Shown in pieces: positions 6,001-7,282 of a DNA stretch of 7,282 bases. Location of the stretch: positions 1 to 7,282 of the forward strand of contig JAJYBT010000112.1 of the NCBI GenBank assembly GCA_021778875.1, read 5' to 3'. Within the stretch, counting starts at the first letter, position 1. The number at the start of each line of letters is the position of its first letter. Below the pieces are notes generated by a model. The model was not told where the DNA came from. It saw only the letters and a list, made by a program, of their open reading frames with translations, and ran no database searches. The translations under genes were made by a program, and so were the position numbers. This stretch comes from Acidobacteriota bacterium (GTDB lineage Bacteria > Acidobacteriota > Terriglobia > Terriglobales > Acidobacteriaceae).

Positions 6001-7282
6001 TCAGCCTTGACCCTCTTCACATCATGGGCGAAGAGACCGACATCCGCGGACAAGGCAGCATCGATTTCAAGGCCCGGCGTCAGGTCGACATGGCCGCAAG
6101 CGGCTCCATCAATCTCCGGCTGATCGAGACGCTCGACCCCGACCTGACCGCCAGCGGCATAACCACCTTCCAGGTCCAGGCCCACGGCACCCTGCAGAAT
6201 CCCGGCCTCACCGGCCGCATCGACTTTCAGAACGCCTCTCTCGCCCTTGAGGATCTGCCCAACAGCCTCAGCCAGTTGCACGGAACCCTGGTCTTCAACC
6301 AGAACCGTCTGGAAGTCAAGTCGCTCACCGCCATGACCGGCGGCGGCCAGCTCAGCGTTTCCGGCTACCTCGCCTATCAGCACGGCATCTTTGCCGATCT
6401 CACGGCCACCGGCAAGGGAGTCCGCATCCGCTATCCGCAAGGCGTCAGTTCGTTGGCCGACGCCACACTACAGTTGCAGGGAACCCAGAATAGCCTGCTT
6501 TTAAGCGGCAATGTGATGATTACGCGCTTCACCGTCAGTCCAGACCTGGACTTCGCCGCGCTGGCCACGCAGGCCGGCAAAGTGCAGCCCGTCACACCGC
6601 CCGATGCGCCATCCAATCACGTCCGCCTCGACGTACACATCCAGTCCTCGCCGCAGCTCAACTTCCAGAACGCCTACGCCAAGCTGGCCGGTGACGTGGA
6701 CCTGCACCTGCGCGGAACCCTGGCCACGCCCTCGCTGCTGGGCCGCATCTCCATCACCGAGGGCAGCGCCACCATAGCCGGCACGCGATACGATCTCCAG
6801 CGCGGCGACATCACCTTCACCAATCCCGTGCGCATCGAGCCCTCCATTGACATCAACGCCACCGCCCGCGTGCAGGACTACGACATCACGCTGGGCCTCC
6901 ACGGCCTGCCCAGCAACATGGCGGTCTCCTACCGCAGCGACCCTCCGCTCCCCGAGGGCGACGTCGTAGCCCTGCTCGCGCTCGGCCGCACCCAGGACCA
7001 GGAGCGCATCTACACACAGCAGCAGGAGCAGGTTGCCTCCAATCCCGCCACCGACGCACTCCTCGGCGGCGCGCTCAACGCCACCGTCAGCAGCCGCGTC
7101 CAAAAACTCTTCGGCGCCGGCTCCGTCAAGGTGGACCCCAACTACCTCGGCGTCCTCGGCAACTCCACCCCCCCCATCACCGTCGAGGAGCAGCTCGGCC
7201 GCAACCTCACCCTCACCTACGCCACCGACGTCGATACCACCGCGCAGCAGTTGCTGCAGGCCGAAATCGCCATCAACCGCCA
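3036..7282 (+). CDS. tamB: TamB-type translocation/assembly module protein (AsmA-like, DUF490 C-terminus), 3' truncated by the window
   Basis: Giant inner-membrane-anchored periplasmic protein of the repeating beta-groove type; TamB relatives partner with Omp85 proteins in outer-membrane protein assembly and in phospholipid transport. The frame is open without a stop for 1415 codons to the window edge. Residues 1-27 are a Pro/Arg-rich cytoplasmic tail (PPRRSRPRRSP), 28-48 a single membrane anchor (WLAAGIGTLVVAALLGIGFWA), then an AsmA-like start (VRERLIIRLETATGGRVEI; LSIFGFLSPRILLRNMEIDRP). A Pro/basic linker at about 416-449 divides the N-terminal part from a long beta-rich part with roughly 100-residue repeats. 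The C-terminal domain is diagnostic: GRISITEGSATIAGTRYDL, then FTNPVRIEPSIDINATARV, and YRSDPPLPEGDVVALLALGR at 1299-1318, the most conserved TamB motif. The last residues (NLTLTYATDVDTTAQQLLQAE) are near the usual end of the protein, so a few tens of codons are probably missing. E. coli TamB has 1259 residues, so this is a long member. The ATG at 3036 is preferred over the one at 3054 because of the ATGA overlap and a GGAG upstream. I saw no cysteine codon. Confidence 0.95.
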   Translation, partial: MSELEPMTPVPPEPPLPPRRSRPRRSPWLAAGIGTLVVAALLGIGFWANTDAAANLVRERLIIRLETATGGRVEIAAFHWHPFALEADADGLVLHGLEAKGEAPYARVDHLSVQLSIFGFLSPRILLRNMEIDRPALHLIVYPDGSTNQPRPAQNRKPGKPALDTFFDLKASHIGVRQGTVDYENRAASFDFQHRFQRIDFSARDVALRLTYVPANAAPPNGGLSTADWKDGRNPEYYRVELGARDFNLSRGEASHPIAPPVSGFLQATLDLTRSAGYLRSLRLTARSKDGSDRTLVISGALTDFARPHWQATTKGELDMRLLEPATGYPFAPEGIMRLDLTAQGDDGQFRVDGEVHADGASYIGTGVTARNVQFDARVHADPEQLLITSIVARLHQGGQLEGTVALDHWLPPIPGSSTVQAAPPQPVKRSRGERNQPQVKPPQPPAQSDIIAIPVNGKVTAQVKDVPLDAILDIVSLPPFKRLGLDARLSGPATATWIKGDANTLTVIAALQAHPSERPIAGEAPVTGAIDGTYTQRDGAVALRNLDVTLPSSHIQAHGHLGAYPLTSPSDIAVDFHSHDLTEFDTILRDLGLQQGGKSGTAALPVSLEGQADIQATWTGSLVSPHITGNLKATNLTFAIPSRTGDSAASPQLVHWDTAEATGSFSTTRIAIDHARLIHGPAILDVQGTLSAAAPPTAASVMPFDSNSLLHLKVNAAQVEVNEFLPLTGQNLPLSGRLSAQIEADGTVHALDGSGWVQLDDGTVYGEPVSRIRAQGKIAGQVLQLASVTIDSQAGKLSASGSYNINSRQFQINAQGAGIDMAQVRYIRQFGMAVTGKLAFAVTGSGTPDDPRVQGRGTLSGVTLRGEQLGNVIISAHTAGHALIYDLSSHFETAAIAAHGQTTMSADYPTQATLNFSRFDIGAPLRMAQIPGLTGESSLAGTVTVDGPLARPTELRGEARLQELAMTIAGVHLHSEGPVHATLANERISLDPLHIMGEETDIRGQGSIDFKARRQVDMAASGSINLRLIETLDPDLTASGITTFQVQAHGTLQNPGLTGRIDFQNASLALEDLPNSLSQLHGTLVFNQNRLEVKSLTAMTGGGQLSVSGYLAYQHGIFADLTATGKGVRIRYPQGVSSLADATLQLQGTQNSLLLSGNVMITRFTVSPDLDFAALATQAGKVQPVTPPDAPSNHVRLDVHIQSSPQLNFQNAYAKLAGDVDLHLRGTLATPSLLGRISITEGSATIAGTRYDLQRGDITFTNPVRIEPSIDINATARVQDYDITLGLHGLPSNMAVSYRSDPPLPEGDVVALLALGRTQDQERIYTQQQEQVASNPATDALLGGALNATVSSRVQKLFGAGSVKVDPNYLGVLGNSTPPITVEEQLGRNLTLTYATDVDTTAQQLLQAEIAINR
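5568..6743 (+). repeat. About 100-residue degenerate protein repeats in the beta-rich part of TamB
   Basis: A recurring protein motif of the form G-x-L-x-x-P-x-L-x-G followed by a beta strand appears at TamB residues 845 (GSGTPDDPRVQG), 948 (GPLARPTELRG), 1051 (GTLQNPGLTG), 1149 (degenerate: GTQNSLLLSG) and 1227 (GTLATPSLLG); an earlier copy stands at 621 (GSLVSPHITG). Distances are 103, 103, 98 and 78 residues. The repeats are at protein level only; DNA copies are not near-identical. They fit the repeating beta-groove architecture known for TamB and AsmA-like proteins, each unit adding strands to a long hydrophobic groove. Confidence 0.7.
7168..7175 (+). repeat. Eight-C homopolymer in the tamB C-terminal domain
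   Basis: A run of eight C residues covers the Thr-Pro-Pro of NSTPPITVEEQ, just ahead of the final strands. The frame is intact across it as given, since the sequence after it (VEEQLGRNLTLTY) continues the TamB family pattern. It is a plausible site for sequencing or replication slippage. Confidence 0.85.

Noticed and set aside
5106..6440. Long minus-strand open frame (444 codons) opposite tamB
   Set aside because: It lies wholly inside the tamB coding region, has a low-complexity Gly/Ala/Val/Glu composition typical of reading GC-rich codons backwards, and shows no recognisable domain. The plus-strand frame has clear TamB homology throughout.
1..7282. Mobile elements, CRISPR arrays, tRNA/rRNA genes, intrinsic terminators
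   Set aside because: None seen: the whole window is protein coding on one strand with no gap between genes, and no terminator-like hairpin with T-run. The T8 tract is inside coding sequence without an evident stem before it.

Overview
The window is a fully coding, single-strand piece of an outer-membrane biogenesis locus from a GC-rich Gram-negative (diderm) bacterium. Three plus-strand genes follow one another without any intergenic space: an Omp85-family (BamA/TamA-type) outer-membrane assembly protein (5' end outside the window), a small secreted SurA-like chaperone without a prolyl-isomerase domain, and a very large TamB-type inner-membrane-anchored periplasmic protein (3' end outside the window). 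The terminal-Phe beta-barrel protein, the POTRA repeats and TamB all require an outer membrane. The protein style (G/C-ending codons, Pro/Ala/His-rich TamB, SurA-N protein between Omp85 and TamB) reminds me most of Acidobacteriota of the Terriglobia type. That assignment is recall-based inference, not something the sequence proves.

Layout. 1-2245: Omp85 protein, four POTRA units visible (the first one cut by the window edge), then a 16-strand-type barrel ending in Phe. 2245-3039: SurA-like protein, with a signal peptide, a SurA N-terminal domain and a SurA-like C-terminal helix directly joined, the parvulin domains being absent. 3036 to the window end: TamB, with an N-terminal membrane anchor, a long beta-rich repetitive middle and the conserved C-terminal DUF490/TamB domain; an estimated few tens of codons are missing at the right edge.

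The stop and start codons overlap at both junctions (TGATG and ATGA), so the three proteins are almost certainly translated from one mRNA with coupling. Functionally they fit one path: a periplasmic holdase/chaperone, an outer-membrane insertase, and a periplasm-spanning bridge of the repeating beta-groove type that in other bacteria works with Omp85 proteins and in phospholipid transport to the outer membrane. No promoter, terminator, RNA gene, mobile element or CRISPR array is visible. The locus is best read as a conserved envelope housekeeping cluster; the less ordinary points are the isomerase-less SurA-like protein inside the cluster, the pairing of TamB with an Omp85 protein that has more POTRA domains than TamA, a changed VRGF motif in the Omp85 barrel, and paired cysteines in predicted surface loops.
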